From: DAHUYF01 sp035623985
GTDB taxonomy: Bacteria > Pseudomonadota > Alphaproteobacteria > ATCC43930 > CGMCC-115725
DNA: 64,000 bases
Assembly (NCBI GenBank): GCA_035623985.1
Contig: DASPSJ010000089.1
Span: 29,201-93,200 of the forward strand
Direction of reading: 5' to 3'
Below the pieces are notes generated by a model, which did not search any database, was not told the origin of the DNA, and saw only the letters and a program-made list of their open reading frames with translations. Shown here in pieces: positions 23,432-32,940 of this stretch. The translations under genes and the position numbers were made by a program. The stretch's first letter is position 1, and the number at the start of each line of letters is the position of its first letter.

Positions 23432-24703
23432 ATGACCTCCTGGCGTGAGGCGCTCGCCGTCTATCGCGATCGGCGCATGCTGGCGATCCTGTGCATGGGC
23501 TTCTCGAGCGGGCTGCCCTATGCGCTTACCGGGTCGACGCTGTCGATCTGGCTCAGGACCGAAGGGGTCTCGCTCACCGACATCGGCCTCTTCTCGCTGG
23601 TGGGCCTCGCCTACATTTTCAAATTCCTGTGGTCGCCGGCGCTCGACCGCGTCGCGCTGCCGCTGCTGACGCGGCGTCTCGGGCGGCGGCGGAGCTGGGC
23701 GCTCCTCATCCAGACGCTGCTGGCGCTGGCCATCCTGGGTTTGGGCTTCACCGATCCGCGCGCCGCGCGCGCGTGGGTCGCCATCGTCGCGGTGCTCGTC
23801 GCCTTCCTGTCGGCAAGCCAGGACATCGTCATCGACGCCTATCGCGTGGAGCTGCTCGCGGCCGAGGAGCAGGGCGCGGGCGCGGCGGCGACGCAGATCG
23901 GATACCGCATCGGCATCATAGCGTCCACGGCCGGCGCGCTCTATTTGAGCGCGTTCGGCTGGCGGGCGGCCTATGCCGTCATGGCGGCCTCTCTGCTGGT
24001 CGGTTTCGCCACGGTGCTGATGACCCGCGAGCCGCCCGAGGCGCCGCCGCCGCCCGGCGACTGGTTCGAGACCTCGGTGATCGAGCCTTTCATCGATTTC
24101 ACGCGGCATCGCGGCTGGCTCGCCATTCTCGTCTTCGTCGTGCTGTTCAAGCTCGGCGACGCCATCGCCGCCAGCATGGCGGGGCCGCTCTACGTCACGC
24201 TGGGCTTCAGCAACGCCGAGATCGCCAGCATCACCAAAGTGTTCGGCATGGCGGCCGCGATGGCGGGCGTGTTCCTCGGCGGGCTGCTGGTGGCGCGCGT
24301 CGGCGTCATGCGCGCGCTCCTCGTCGGCGGCGTGGTGCAGATGCTGTCGGTGCTGATGTACATCCTGCAATATCGCGTCGGGCACGATCCGGTCGTGCTG
24401 GCGCTGACCATTGCCGCCGAGAACGTGACCGGCGGCATCGGCTCGGCCGCTTTCGTCGCCTATCTCTCCGGGCTGTGCAGCCTTGCCTTCACGGCGACGC
24501 AATACGCGCTGCTCTCGGCGCTCGCCTCCGTGGCGCGCATCGTGCTCGCTTCTTCCGGCGGTTGGATCGCCGATCAACTCGGCTGGACCGAGTTCTTCCT
24601 GATCGCCACCGCCGCCTGCCTGCCCGGGCTCGGCCTGTTGCTGTGGCTGGCGCGACGCGGCGGCCTGGCCGTCCCGCCCCCCGGCCCGGCGCTTGCCGCC
24701 TGA
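23432..24703 (+). CDS. ampG: AmpG-family muropeptide permease (MFS)
   Basis: 423 residues, about 12 TM helices. The start LAILCMGFSSGLPYALTGSTLSIWL and the SQDIVIDAYRVELL motif in helix 4-5 are typical of AmpG, which imports GlcNAc-anhydroMurNAc peptides for wall recycling and, in some species, beta-lactamase induction. With murJ and the VanX-like enzyme it adds to the wall-related genes of the window. It converges on the SprT-like protease (16 bases between stops). Confidence 0.9.
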   Translation: MTSWREALAVYRDRRMLAILCMGFSSGLPYALTGSTLSIWLRTEGVSLTDIGLFSLVGLAYIFKFLWSPALDRVALPLLTRRLGRRRSWALLIQTLLALAILGLGFTDPRAARAWVAIVAVLVAFLSASQDIVIDAYRVELLAAEEQGAGAAATQIGYRIGIIASTAGALYLSAFGWRAAYAVMAASLLVGFATVLMTREPPEAPPPPGDWFETSVIEPFIDFTRHRGWLAILVFVVLFKLGDAIAASMAGPLYVTLGFSNAEIASITKVFGMAAAMAGVFLGGLLVARVGVMRALLVGGVVQMLSVLMYILQYRVGHDPVVLALTIAAENVTGGIGSAAFVAYLSGLCSLAFTATQYALLSALASVARIVLASSGGWIADQLGWTEFFLIATAACLPGLGLLLWLARRGGLAVPPPGPALAA

Positions 24704-24719
24704 GCCGCTGCCGCCGCTC

Positions 24720-25433
24720 TCAGCCGATGCGCAGCAGCCAGGCGCGGTTGTCGTTGAGCCAGGCGCGCTGGCGCTCGACCTGCGGGACGAGCTTGTCGAC
24801 CAGCTTCCAGAAACGCGGCCCGTGATTCATCTCGATGAGATGCGCCACCTCATGCGCCACGACATAGTGCAGCACCGCCTCGGGCGCCATGACCAGCCGC
24901 CAGGAGAAGGCCATGTTGCCGTTGGCCGAGCAGCTCCCCCAGCGCGTCGTGGTATCGCGCACGCTGACCCGCCCCACCGTCCGGCCGAGCTGAAGCGCGA
25001 GCCGGCGGGCGCGGCGGCCGACCTCCTGGCGGGCGCGCTCCTTGAGGAAATCGCGCAGGCGGCGCGCGATATGCGCCTTGTCGCCGCTGATGCGAATTTC
25101 GCCCGCCTCGATCCAGACCGGGCCGTGCTCGCTCGACCGCGCCACGTGGCGGATGCGATGCGGCACCCCCAGCACCGGCACCCGCTCGCCATCGGCAAAA
25201 GTGAGGCGCGGCGGCAGCGCCGCCAGGCGGCGCTCAACCCAATCGCGATTGGATTCGAGAAAATTCAATGCCCGCGGGAGAGACGTGCGCGGCGGCAGGA
25301 CCAGCTCCACCGCATCGCCGACGGCGTCGATCTTGAGCGCCAGGCGCTGGGCGCGCCGGCTTACCCGCACCCGCACCGGGACGTTGCCGGCTTGGTGCTT
25401 CAGCTCCCGCGGGAGGGTCGTGCGAAAGGGCAT
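24720..25433 (-). CDS. YgjP/SprT-like zinc metallopeptidase (DUF45)
   Basis: 237 residues from the first ATG (25431-25433); a TTG 23 codons upstream is less likely. N-terminal beta-rich part (VPVRVRVSRRAQRLALKIDA), conserved RVSVRDTTTRWGSCSANGNMAFSWRL, then VVAHEVAHLIEMNHGPRFW with the HExxH zinc motif and a downstream His. These are members of the M48-related YgjP group, cytoplasmic, with unknown substrates. A degraded copy of this gene's 3' half lies at 33434-33564. Divergent from ugpB. Confidence 0.88.
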   Translation of the reverse strand: MPFRTTLPRELKHQAGNVPVRVRVSRRAQRLALKIDAVGDAVELVLPPRTSLPRALNFLESNRDWVERRLAALPPRLTFADGERVPVLGVPHRIRHVARSSEHGPVWIEAGEIRISGDKAHIARRLRDFLKERARQEVGRRARRLALQLGRTVGRVSVRDTTTRWGSCSANGNMAFSWRLVMAPEAVLHYVVAHEVAHLIEMNHGPRFWKLVDKLVPQVERQRAWLNDNRAWLLRIG

Positions 25434-25636
25434 TGCGGTCTTCACGACTTCGTAAATACCCTGTCCCTCGCATTTCCCGCAAGTGGCCAATCGGTTTAAC
25501 AAAACGGCCTCGGCAAAGGGTAATCTCGATGAATTCCGGGCGTCATTCCGGCTTCATAAGACCGTCGCCGTTCGGCAAAGTTCCGCGCCTTAGAAGGATC
25601 AGCGCCGCCGCGGCGCGAGTTGGGGGAGGATCGGAC

Positions 25637-26959
25637 ATGCGCGTGTCAAGGATTTTTCTGGCAGCCGCCGCGCTGGCGCTTGCCGCGACGCCGGCGTGCT
25701 TCGCCGAAGGCGCGCCCATCGAGATTCAATGGTGGCACGCCATGACCAGCGTCAATGGCGAGCTGGTCAACGAGATGGCCGGGGAGTTCAACCGGGCGCA
25801 AAGCGATTACAAGGTCGTGCCGGTCTACAAGGGCGGCTACGCCGACACCATGCAGGCGGCGATCGCCGCCTTCCGCGCCGGCAATCCGCCGGCGATCGTG
25901 CAGATCTTCGAAGTCGGCACGGCGACGATGATGGCGGCAAAGGGCGCGGTGAAGCCGGTCTTCCAGCTCATGGCGGAAGCCGGCGAGCCCTTCGATCCCC
26001 ACCTCTATCTGCCGGCGATCGCCGGCTATTACAGCACCAGCGACGGCAAGATGCTGTCGCTGCCCTTCAACAGCTCGACGGCGATCCTCTATTACAACAA
26101 GGACGCCATCGCCAAGGCCGGGCTCGATCCCGCGGTGCCGCCCAAGACTTGGCCCGAGCTCTTCGCCGATGCCCGGAAGATCCGCGCCGCCGGCTATGCC
26201 TGCGGCTTCACCAGCTCCTGGATCTCGTGGATCCAGGTGGAGCAGTTCAGCGCCTGGCACAACCTGCCGCTCGGCACCAAGGCGAACGGCATGGACGGCG
26301 CCGACACCGTGCTCGACTTCAACAATCCGGTCCTGGCGCGCCACATCGCCAACCTCGCCGAGGCGCAGCAGGACAAGACCTTCGACTATGGCGGCCGCAC
26401 CATCGAGCCCGACCAGAAATTCGTCAGCGGCGAATGCGGCATGACGCTCAACTCCTCGGGCTTCTTCGGCCTCGCCAAGGCCGGCGCCAAATTCCCCTTC
26501 GGCGTCGGCGAGCTGCCCTATTATCCCGACGTCAAGGGCGCGCCGCAGAACTCGATCATCGGCGGCGCCAGCCTCTGGGTGATGGCGGGCAAGAAGCCGG
26601 ACGAGTACAAGGGCGTCGCGCGGTTCCTCACCTTTCTCTCCCAGACGCCGCAGCAGGTGCGCTTTCACGAGGCGACGGGCTATCTGCCGATCACCCAGGC
26701 GGCCTACGAGGCGGCGCGCGACGGCGGCTTCTACAAGGAGCATCCCGGCACCGAGCTGCCGATCCTCCAGATGACGGCGAAGCCGCCGACCGAGAACTCG
26801 CGCGGCTTGCGCTTCGGCAATCTCGTGCAGATCCGCGACGTCATCGCCGAGGAGCTCGAGGGCGCGTTCGCCGGCAAGGAGAGCGCGCAGCAGGCGCTCG
26901 ACAACGCGGTGAAGCGCGGCAACGCCGTCCTGAGCCAGTTCGAAGCGGCGACGAAATAG
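25637..26959 (+). CDS. ugpB: sn-Glycerol-3-phosphate ABC transporter, periplasmic binding protein
   Basis: 440 residues from an ATG with GGGGGAGGA upstream. Signal peptide ending ACFAEG, then IEIQWWHAMTSVNGELVNEMAGEFN, PAIVQIFEVGTATMMAAKGAVKPV, LPFNSSTAILYYNKDA and GASLWVMAGKK, the UgpB pattern, including the Trp and Tyr residues lining the glycerophosphate site. First gene of ugpBAEC; 18 bases separate it from ugpA. The operon usually responds to phosphate shortage through PhoB; I could not find a clear Pho box in the 200 bases upstream. Confidence 0.95.
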   Translation: MRVSRIFLAAAALALAATPACFAEGAPIEIQWWHAMTSVNGELVNEMAGEFNRAQSDYKVVPVYKGGYADTMQAAIAAFRAGNPPAIVQIFEVGTATMMAAKGAVKPVFQLMAEAGEPFDPHLYLPAIAGYYSTSDGKMLSLPFNSSTAILYYNKDAIAKAGLDPAVPPKTWPELFADARKIRAAGYACGFTSSWISWIQVEQFSAWHNLPLGTKANGMDGADTVLDFNNPVLARHIANLAEAQQDKTFDYGGRTIEPDQKFVSGECGMTLNSSGFFGLAKAGAKFPFGVGELPYYPDVKGAPQNSIIGGASLWVMAGKKPDEYKGVARFLTFLSQTPQQVRFHEATGYLPITQAAYEAARDGGFYKEHPGTELPILQMTAKPPTENSRGLRFGNLVQIRDVIAEELEGAFAGKESAQQALDNAVKRGNAVLSQFEAATK

Positions 26960-26977
26960 CGCGAAGGGCGCGGGAAG

Positions 26978-27859
26978 ATGCAGCGGCGCGTCATCTTCCG
27001 CGGCACCTTGCTGCCCTGCCTGCTGGTGGCGCCGCAGCTTGCGGTGACGCTGGTCTTCTTCTTCTGGCCGGCGGGGCAGGCCTTCTGGCAGTCGCTCCAT
27101 CGCGAGGACCCTTTCGGCCTCTCCTCGCGCTTCGTCGGATTGGACAATTTCGCCGCGGTGCTGGCCGATCCCGATTATGCCGACGCCATCCTCCGCACCC
27201 TCGTGTTCTCCGTCGCCGTCACCGCGCTGGTGCTGGCGCCCTCGCTGTTGCTGGCGGTGATGGCCGACCGCGTCGTCAAGGCGGCCGCCGCCTACAAGAC
27301 GGTGCTGCTGCTGCCCTATGCGGTGGCGCCGGCGGTGGCGGGCGTGCTCTGGCTCTTCCTGTTCTATCCCAATGTCGGGCTGCTCGGCCTCGCGCTCACG
27401 GCTCTCGGCGTCGAGTGGAACTATTTCCTCAACGGCGCGCAGGCGATGGCGCTGGTCGTCATCGCCTCGGCCTGGAAGCAGATCAGCTATAATTTCCTGT
27501 TCTTCCTGGCGGGGCTGCAATCGATCCCGAAAGCGCTGCTCGAGGCGGCGGCGATCGACGGCGCCAACGCCCGAAGGCGATTCTGGACGATCGTCTTTCC
27601 GCTGCTGTCGCCAACCGCCTTCTTCCTCATCGTCGTCGACATCGTCTACGCCTTCTTCGATACCTTCGCCGTCATCCGCAGCGTCACCCGCGGCGGGCCC
27701 GGCAAGGCGACGGAGATCCTGGTCTACAAGGTCTATTACGACGGCTGGGAGGCGCAGGATCTCAACGCCTCGGCGGCGCAATCGGTGATCCTGATGGCGA
27801 TCGTGGTGGCGCTCACCGCGCTGCAATTCCGCTATGTCGAGCGCCGGGTGCACTACTGA
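26978..27859 (+). CDS. ugpA: sn-Glycerol-3-phosphate ABC transporter permease UgpA
   Basis: 293 residues with six TM helices. It starts RVIFRGTLLPCLLVAPQLAVTLVFFFWPAGQAFWQSL and has the EAA loop EAAAIDGANARRRFWTIVFPLLSPTAFF that docks on the ATPase. ETLLVYKVYYDG-like ending (EILVYKVYYDGW) and a final basic RFRYVERR. It pairs with UgpE. Its TGA overlaps the ugpE ATG by one base (TGATG). Confidence 0.96.
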   Translation: MQRRVIFRGTLLPCLLVAPQLAVTLVFFFWPAGQAFWQSLHREDPFGLSSRFVGLDNFAAVLADPDYADAILRTLVFSVAVTALVLAPSLLLAVMADRVVKAAAAYKTVLLLPYAVAPAVAGVLWLFLFYPNVGLLGLALTALGVEWNYFLNGAQAMALVVIASAWKQISYNFLFFLAGLQSIPKALLEAAAIDGANARRRFWTIVFPLLSPTAFFLIVVDIVYAFFDTFAVIRSVTRGGPGKATEILVYKVYYDGWEAQDLNASAAQSVILMAIVVALTALQFRYVERRVHY

Positions 27860-28704
27860 TGCGCGCCCGCCCCGCCTCGCTCGACTGGCTGCCGCATCTC
27901 GTGCTCTGGGCCGGCATCGCCATCATCGCCTTCCCGATCTACATCACCTTCGTCGCCTCGAGCCTGACGCCGCAGGACATCCTCGCCGGCATGCCGCTGC
28001 TGCCGGGCGCGCATCTCTTCCAGAACTACCGCGACGCGCTGGTCAGCGGCGTCGCCGCCACCAGCGGCGTGTCGGTGGCGCGCATGCTGTGGAACAGCCT
28101 GGTGATGGCCCTCATCATCGCCTTGGGCAAGATCGCGATCTCGCTGCTCTCGGCCTATGCCGTGGTGTTCTTCCGCTTTCCGCTGCGCATGGCGGTCTTC
28201 TGGATGATCTTCGTCACCTTGATGCTGCCGGTGGAGGTGCGCATCGTGCCGACCTACAAGGTGGTGGCCGATCTCGGCATGATCGACAGCTTCGCCGGCC
28301 TCACCGTCCCGCTGATCGCCTCGGCCACCGCGACGCTGCTCTTCCGCCAGTTCTTCCTCACCATCCCCGACGAGCTGGTGGAGGCGGCCAAGATCGACGG
28401 CGCCGGCCCGCTGCGCTTCCTCCTCGACACCGTGATCCCGCTGTCGCGCACCAACCTCGCGGCGCTCTTCGTCATTCTCTTCATCTATGGCTGGAACCAG
28501 TTCCTCTGGCCGCTCATCGTCACCGACAGCGCGCCGATGACCACCATCGTCATCGGGCTCACCCGCATGATCGGCACCGGCGACGGCCGCACCGATTGGG
28601 ACATCGTCATGGCCACCGCCATCCTCGCCATGCTGCCGCCGGCGCTGGTGGTGGTGCTGATGCAGCGCTGGTTCGTCAAGGGCCTCATCGAAAGCGAGAA
28701 GTGA
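27859..28704 (+). CDS. ugpE: sn-Glycerol-3-phosphate ABC transporter permease UgpE
   Basis: 281 residues, six TM helices. LVLWAGIAIIAFPIYITFVASSLT at the start, VRIVPTYKVVADLGMIDSFAGL in the middle and the EAA loop EAAKIDGAGPLRFLLDTVIPLSRTNLAALFVI, followed by YGWNQFLWPL and the end MQRWFVKGLIESEK. All are typical of UgpE. Coupled by one-base overlaps to ugpA and to ugpC. Confidence 0.96.
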   Translation: MRARPASLDWLPHLVLWAGIAIIAFPIYITFVASSLTPQDILAGMPLLPGAHLFQNYRDALVSGVAATSGVSVARMLWNSLVMALIIALGKIAISLLSAYAVVFFRFPLRMAVFWMIFVTLMLPVEVRIVPTYKVVADLGMIDSFAGLTVPLIASATATLLFRQFFLTIPDELVEAAKIDGAGPLRFLLDTVIPLSRTNLAALFVILFIYGWNQFLWPLIVTDSAPMTTIVIGLTRMIGTGDGRTDWDIVMATAILAMLPPALVVVLMQRWFVKGLIESEK

Positions 28705-29765
28705 TGGCCGAGGTCTCGCTCCGGGCTTTGCGCAAATCCTACGGCGCCGTCGAGGTGATCCACGACGTCTCCTGCGACATCGCCGACGGCGAGCTGATCG
28801 TCGTGGTCGGCCCCTCGGGCTGCGGCAAGTCGACCCTGCTGCGCATGGTGGCGGGGCTCGAGGACGTCACCGCAGGCGAGATCGCGATTGCCGGCAAAGT
28901 GGTGAACGCCATCGAGCCCAAGGACCGCGACATCGCCATGGTGTTCCAGAACTACGCGCTCTATCCGCACATGACGGTGCGCGACAACATGGCCTATGGG
29001 CTGCGCATCCGCGGGCTCGCGCGCGCCGAGATCGAGGCGCGGGTGCGGCGCGCCGCCGGCATCCTGCATCTGGAAGCGCTGCTCGACCGCAAGCCGCGCC
29101 AGCTCTCCGGCGGCCAGCGCCAGCGCGTCGCCATGGGCCGCGCCATCGTGCGCGAGCCGCAGGTCTTCCTGTTCGACGAGCCGCTCTCCAACCTCGACGC
29201 CCAGCTCCGCGTGCAGATGCGCGTCGAGATCCGGCGCCTCCAGCAATCGCTCGCCACCACCGCGATCTACGTGACCCACGACCAGGTGGAGGCGATGACG
29301 CTGGCCGACCGGCTCATCGTCATGCATGCGGGGCGCGCCGAGCAGGTGGGCGCGCCGCTCGAGCTTTATGAGCGGCCCGCGACCGTCTTCGTTGGCGGAT
29401 TCATCGGCTCGCCGGCGATGAACTTCCTGCCGGTGGTGGCGACCGGCGACGGCGTGGCGCTCGCCGACGGCACGCGCCTGCCGCGCCTCGCGGACAGCGG
29501 CGCGCTCGCTCCCGGCCGCGCGCTGACCCTCGGCGTCCGCCCCGAGCATCTCGCCGCCGGCGGCGCGGCGGCGCTCACCGTCACGGTCGAGCTTGCCGAG
29601 ATGCTCGGCGCCGACACCATCGTCCACGGAAGGCTCGGCGACGGGACGCTGCTCCAGGCGCGGCTTCCCGGCACCGAGCGCGCCAAGCCCGGCGAGCGAA
29701 TGCCGTTGGCGGTCGATCCACGGCGGCTGCATCTCTTCGATCGCGAGAGCGGAAAGCGGGTGTGA
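28704..29765 (+). CDS. ugpC: sn-Glycerol-3-phosphate ABC transporter ATPase UgpC
   Basis: 353 residues from the ATG overlapping the ugpE stop; the open frame upstream is a shadow. Walker A GPSGCGKST, Q-loop FQNYALYPHMTVRDNM, signature LSGGQRQRVAMGRA, Walker B VFLFDEPLSNLD, switch YVTHDQVEAMTL, then a TOBE domain ending LFDRESGKRV. It powers import. A 51-base block of its 3' end is repeated without mismatch at 33595-33645. Confidence 0.96.
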   Translation: MAEVSLRALRKSYGAVEVIHDVSCDIADGELIVVVGPSGCGKSTLLRMVAGLEDVTAGEIAIAGKVVNAIEPKDRDIAMVFQNYALYPHMTVRDNMAYGLRIRGLARAEIEARVRRAAGILHLEALLDRKPRQLSGGQRQRVAMGRAIVREPQVFLFDEPLSNLDAQLRVQMRVEIRRLQQSLATTAIYVTHDQVEAMTLADRLIVMHAGRAEQVGAPLELYERPATVFVGGFIGSPAMNFLPVVATGDGVALADGTRLPRLADSGALAPGRALTLGVRPEHLAAGGAAALTVTVELAEMLGADTIVHGRLGDGTLLQARLPGTERAKPGERMPLAVDPRRLHLFDRESGKRV

Positions 29766-30038
29766 GGGGAGGTGCGCCGCGGCGGGCATAGGCACCGGGT
29801 GCGGCATCCCGATCATGGCGCGCGTTCACAGGCAAGACCCTCGAGCCGGACGCCGCCGGTCAATCCAGAACCCGACATCGCCGCCCCTTTCCAGAAGCGG
29901 ACCGCGTCCTGTACCGTATTCGCCGGGTTGCCGGCGGGACGTGCCGAATTCTCTGCATGTCGGTCAAGGGCGAATGGACTCACCATGGCGTGGCAGCCCC
30001 GGTCATCGGGGAAATATCGGTGCCGTCCGGGAGGCCGA

Positions 30039-31031
30039 ATGATGAGAATTGGCCGGTCGATCTTTTCAGCGGCGGCGATGGTCGCCGCGTGCTGGCTGGC
30101 GCAGGGCGAGGCCACCGCTCAAGACGCGCCGAAGGTTTATCGCGTCGGCCTGCTCACCTCCGGGCCGCCGGGCGTCGGACTCCTCGGCCCGGAGCTGGTC
30201 CGGGACTTCGTGCGGCGCGGCTACGTGCCCGACAAGACCATCGCCTTCGAGCCCCGGGCGGCGCAAGGCAAAATCGACCTGTTGCCGGCGCTCGTCGAGG
30301 AATTGGTGGCGAGCCACGTCGATGTGATCATCACCGTGAGCTATCCGGCGGCGATCGCCGCCAAGGAGCATGCCGGCGGCATTCCGATCGTCGTCACGCT
30401 GTCGGGCGACCCGGTGGCCACCCATCTCGTCGACAGCCTGGCACGGCCGGGCGGCACCATCACCGGCGTCTCGGAGATCGCGACGGAGCTTTCCGCCAAG
30501 CGACTGCAGCTCCTGAAGGAGGCCGTGCCCGGCGTGCATTCGGTCGCGGTGCTGTGGAACGCCGATGATCTCGGCATGACCTTGCGCTACCGCGCGGCGG
30601 AGGAGGAAGCGGCGAAGCTCGGCATGGTCATCGTGCCGTTGGGCGTGCATGCGCCCGATGATTTCGATACCGCCTTCACGGAGATGACGAAGACGCCGCC
30701 GGACGCCATCCTGATGGTCACCGACGTCCTCACCAACCTCAACCGCAAGCGCGTCATCGATTTTGCCGCCGCGCACCATTTGCCGAGCATTTTCGAATAC
30801 GATTCACTCGCCCATGACGGCGGCCTGATGGCTTACGGGCCGAACATGAGCGATATCATGGATCGCGCCGCCGGCCTCGCCGACCGCATCCTGCACGGCG
30901 CCAAGCCCGCCGATCTGCCGCTGGAGCTGCCGACGCGGTTCCAGTACGCCGTCAATCTCAAGACCGCGAAGGCCCTGGGCATCACGATTTCGGAGTCCGC
31001 CCAGCTCCGCGCCGACGACGTGATCGAATGA
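30039..31031 (+). CDS. TrpX-like ABC solute-binding protein (ABC_sub_bind family)
   Basis: 330 residues from ATG with GGGAGG just upstream. Signal peptide (IFSAAAMVAACWLAQGEATAQ), then KVYRVGLLTSGPP, VDVIITVSYPAAIAAKEHAGGIPIVV, GDPVATHLVDSLARPGGTITGVS, KRLQLLKEAVPGVHSVAVLWN and the ending YAVNLKTAKALGITI, the set of motifs of this periplasmic family. No permease or ATPase genes follow. Instead its stop overlaps the cyclase start by four bases, so it is probably a sensor subunit rather than a transporter part. The ligand is unknown. Confidence 0.9.
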   Translation: MMRIGRSIFSAAAMVAACWLAQGEATAQDAPKVYRVGLLTSGPPGVGLLGPELVRDFVRRGYVPDKTIAFEPRAAQGKIDLLPALVEELVASHVDVIITVSYPAAIAAKEHAGGIPIVVTLSGDPVATHLVDSLARPGGTITGVSEIATELSAKRLQLLKEAVPGVHSVAVLWNADDLGMTLRYRAAEEEAAKLGMVIVPLGVHAPDDFDTAFTEMTKTPPDAILMVTDVLTNLNRKRVIDFAAAHHLPSIFEYDSLAHDGGLMAYGPNMSDIMDRAAGLADRILHGAKPADLPLELPTRFQYAVNLKTAKALGITISESAQLRADDVIE

Positions 31032-32809
31032 GCGCTGAACCGCCGGCCGGCGCTGACCGGCCGAGACGACCGCTGTTCCAAAAATACTTCCTTGCGCTGT
31101 TCATCGCCGTCGTCGTGCCGCTGCTGGCGAGCGGCGCGATCGAGGCCTGGTTCGGCTATCGCGACGAGCGGACCAACATCAGCCAGCGGCTCAGAACCGA
31201 GGCCAATGCGGCGGCCGGCAAGATCCAGGCCTTCCTCGACGACATCCGCGATCAGCTCGAATGGACGGTGCAGCTTCCGTGGAGCGAGGGCTCGGACGAG
31301 CGCCATCGCTACGACGTGCTGCGCCTGCTGCGCCAGGTGCCGGCGATCGTCGATGTCGTGCTGGTCGACGGCAAGGACATCGAGCGGCTGCACGCCTCGC
31401 GCACCGATCCCGACATCGTCAATAGCGGGACCGACCATGCCGACGACCCGGCCTATCTGGGGGCCCGCGCGGCGGGCGTCTGGTACGGGCCCGTGACCTT
31501 GCACAAGGGCTCCGAGCCCTACATGACCATCGCCGTGGCCGGCAGCCGGGAGAGCGCGGGCGTAACCATCGCCGTGATCAATCTGAAGCTGATCTGGGAC
31601 GTGATCTCCGCCATCCATGTCGGCACGGCCGGCGACGCCTTCGCGCTCGACCGCGAGGGGCATCTGGTCGCTCATCCGGATATCAGCCTGATGCTGCGCG
31701 GCGAGGACGACGCAGCGGTGGCCGCGCTGCGCCGATTGCAGCAAGCGTCGCTCGCCGCCGGCGATGAAGCGGTCGCCGGCGCGGATGCCGGGCATCGGAC
31801 CGTGCTCGCCGCCATGGCGCGGGTTGCCGGCCCGGACTGGATGGCGTTCGTCGAGCAGCCGACCGTGGAGGCGCTGGCGCCGCTGCGCCGGGCGCTGTGG
31901 CGCACGGCGATTCTGGTGCTGCTCGGCGCGCTCTTCGCGGCCGCGCTCGCCTGGCTGCTGGCCCGGCGGATGACGGGCCCCATCCGCCTCCTCGAAGAGG
32001 GCGCAGCACTCATCGGCGCCGGCCGGTTCGACCAGCCCATCCATATCGCGACGGGCGACGAGCTGGAGCGGCTCGCGGCGCGGTTCAACCAGATGGCGGG
32101 CGAGCTTGCGCTGTCGCAGGAGCGCTCGGAACGCATCGCCCGGCTGAAGCGCTTCCTCTCGCCGCAGGTGGCGGAGCTGGTCGAGCAGGCGGGGCAGGAC
32201 GAGGCGCTCGCCGGACATCGCGCCGAAGTGGTGGTGCTGTTCTGCGATCTGCGCGGCTTCACCGCCTTTTCCGCCGCCGCCGCGCCGGAAAAGATCATGA
32301 GCGTGCTCGGCGACTATTATGAAGCGCTGGGCGCGATCATCGTGCGCTACGAGGCGACCCTGACCTCGTTCTCGGGCGACGGGCTGATGCTCCTGCTGAA
32401 CGCTCCCATGCGCTGCCCCGACAACCCGGCCGAGCGCGCTGTGCGCATGGCGGTCGACATGCAGCAGGCGGTCCAGGCCCTGATCGTCGGCTGGCGCCGG
32501 CGCGGCTATCAGGTCGGCTTTGGCGTCGGGCTCGCCCGGGGTGAGGCGACGGTCGGGCGCATCGGCTACGAAGGCAGGCTCGACTACACCGCCATCGGCA
32601 GCGTCACGAACCTGGCCTCGCGGCTCTGCGCCGCCGCCGAGGATCGCCAGATCCTGATCGACGAAGCGGCCGCCGCATCGGTCAGCGGCACGATCGCGCT
32701 CGAGTCCCTGGGGACGCGCCGCCTCAAAGGCTTCGACGAGGCGGTGCCGGTATTCACGGTCGGCAAGACGATCATCACGGGCGAGATCGACTCAAGAGTG
32801 GGAACCTAG
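31028..32809 (+). CDS. Membrane sensor adenylate/guanylate cyclase (dCache-HAMP-class III cyclase)
   Basis: 593 residues. TM1 at about 20-41, a periplasmic Cache-like sensor domain (about 42-290), TM2 (about 292-312), HAMP (about 313-365) and a class III catalytic domain (about 395-575). Metal aspartates lie in FCDLRGFT (Asp407) and SGDG (Asp451); the transition-state pair is Asn528 and Arg532 in NLASRL. The purine-selecting position before GD, often Lys, is Ser447, while Thr521 in YTAIG fits ATP. It probably makes cAMP in response to an extracellular ligand, perhaps through the co-encoded binding protein. Confidence 0.9.
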   Translation: MSAEPPAGADRPRRPLFQKYFLALFIAVVVPLLASGAIEAWFGYRDERTNISQRLRTEANAAAGKIQAFLDDIRDQLEWTVQLPWSEGSDERHRYDVLRLLRQVPAIVDVVLVDGKDIERLHASRTDPDIVNSGTDHADDPAYLGARAAGVWYGPVTLHKGSEPYMTIAVAGSRESAGVTIAVINLKLIWDVISAIHVGTAGDAFALDREGHLVAHPDISLMLRGEDDAAVAALRRLQQASLAAGDEAVAGADAGHRTVLAAMARVAGPDWMAFVEQPTVEALAPLRRALWRTAILVLLGALFAAALAWLLARRMTGPIRLLEEGAALIGAGRFDQPIHIATGDELERLAARFNQMAGELALSQERSERIARLKRFLSPQVAELVEQAGQDEALAGHRAEVVVLFCDLRGFTAFSAAAAPEKIMSVLGDYYEALGAIIVRYEATLTSFSGDGLMLLLNAPMRCPDNPAERAVRMAVDMQQAVQALIVGWRRRGYQVGFGVGLARGEATVGRIGYEGRLDYTAIGSVTNLASRLCAAAEDRQILIDEAAAASVSGTIALESLGTRRLKGFDEAVPVFTVGKTIITGEIDSRVGT

Positions 32810-32940
32810 CCGGCGCGCGCGGGCGCCCATAAAGGAGGGCAGAGTACGCTTCTACGCACGCCCGAGGCGCGCCGCGCATTTTTTCAAGGACCGCCCGCAC
32901 CGCCTCTGCCACACTGCGGCGGACGCGCCAGGAGCCTGCC

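Noticed and set aside
25434..25636. Pho box for ugpB
   Set aside because: No pair of CTGTCAT-like repeats with correct spacing was visible, so phosphate control cannot be claimed from sequence.
25646..27853. 735-codon minus-strand frame across ugpB and ugpA
   Set aside because: Composition is Arg/Asp/Gly/His-rich as in other antisense shadows, and ugpB and ugpA show full family motifs on the plus strand.
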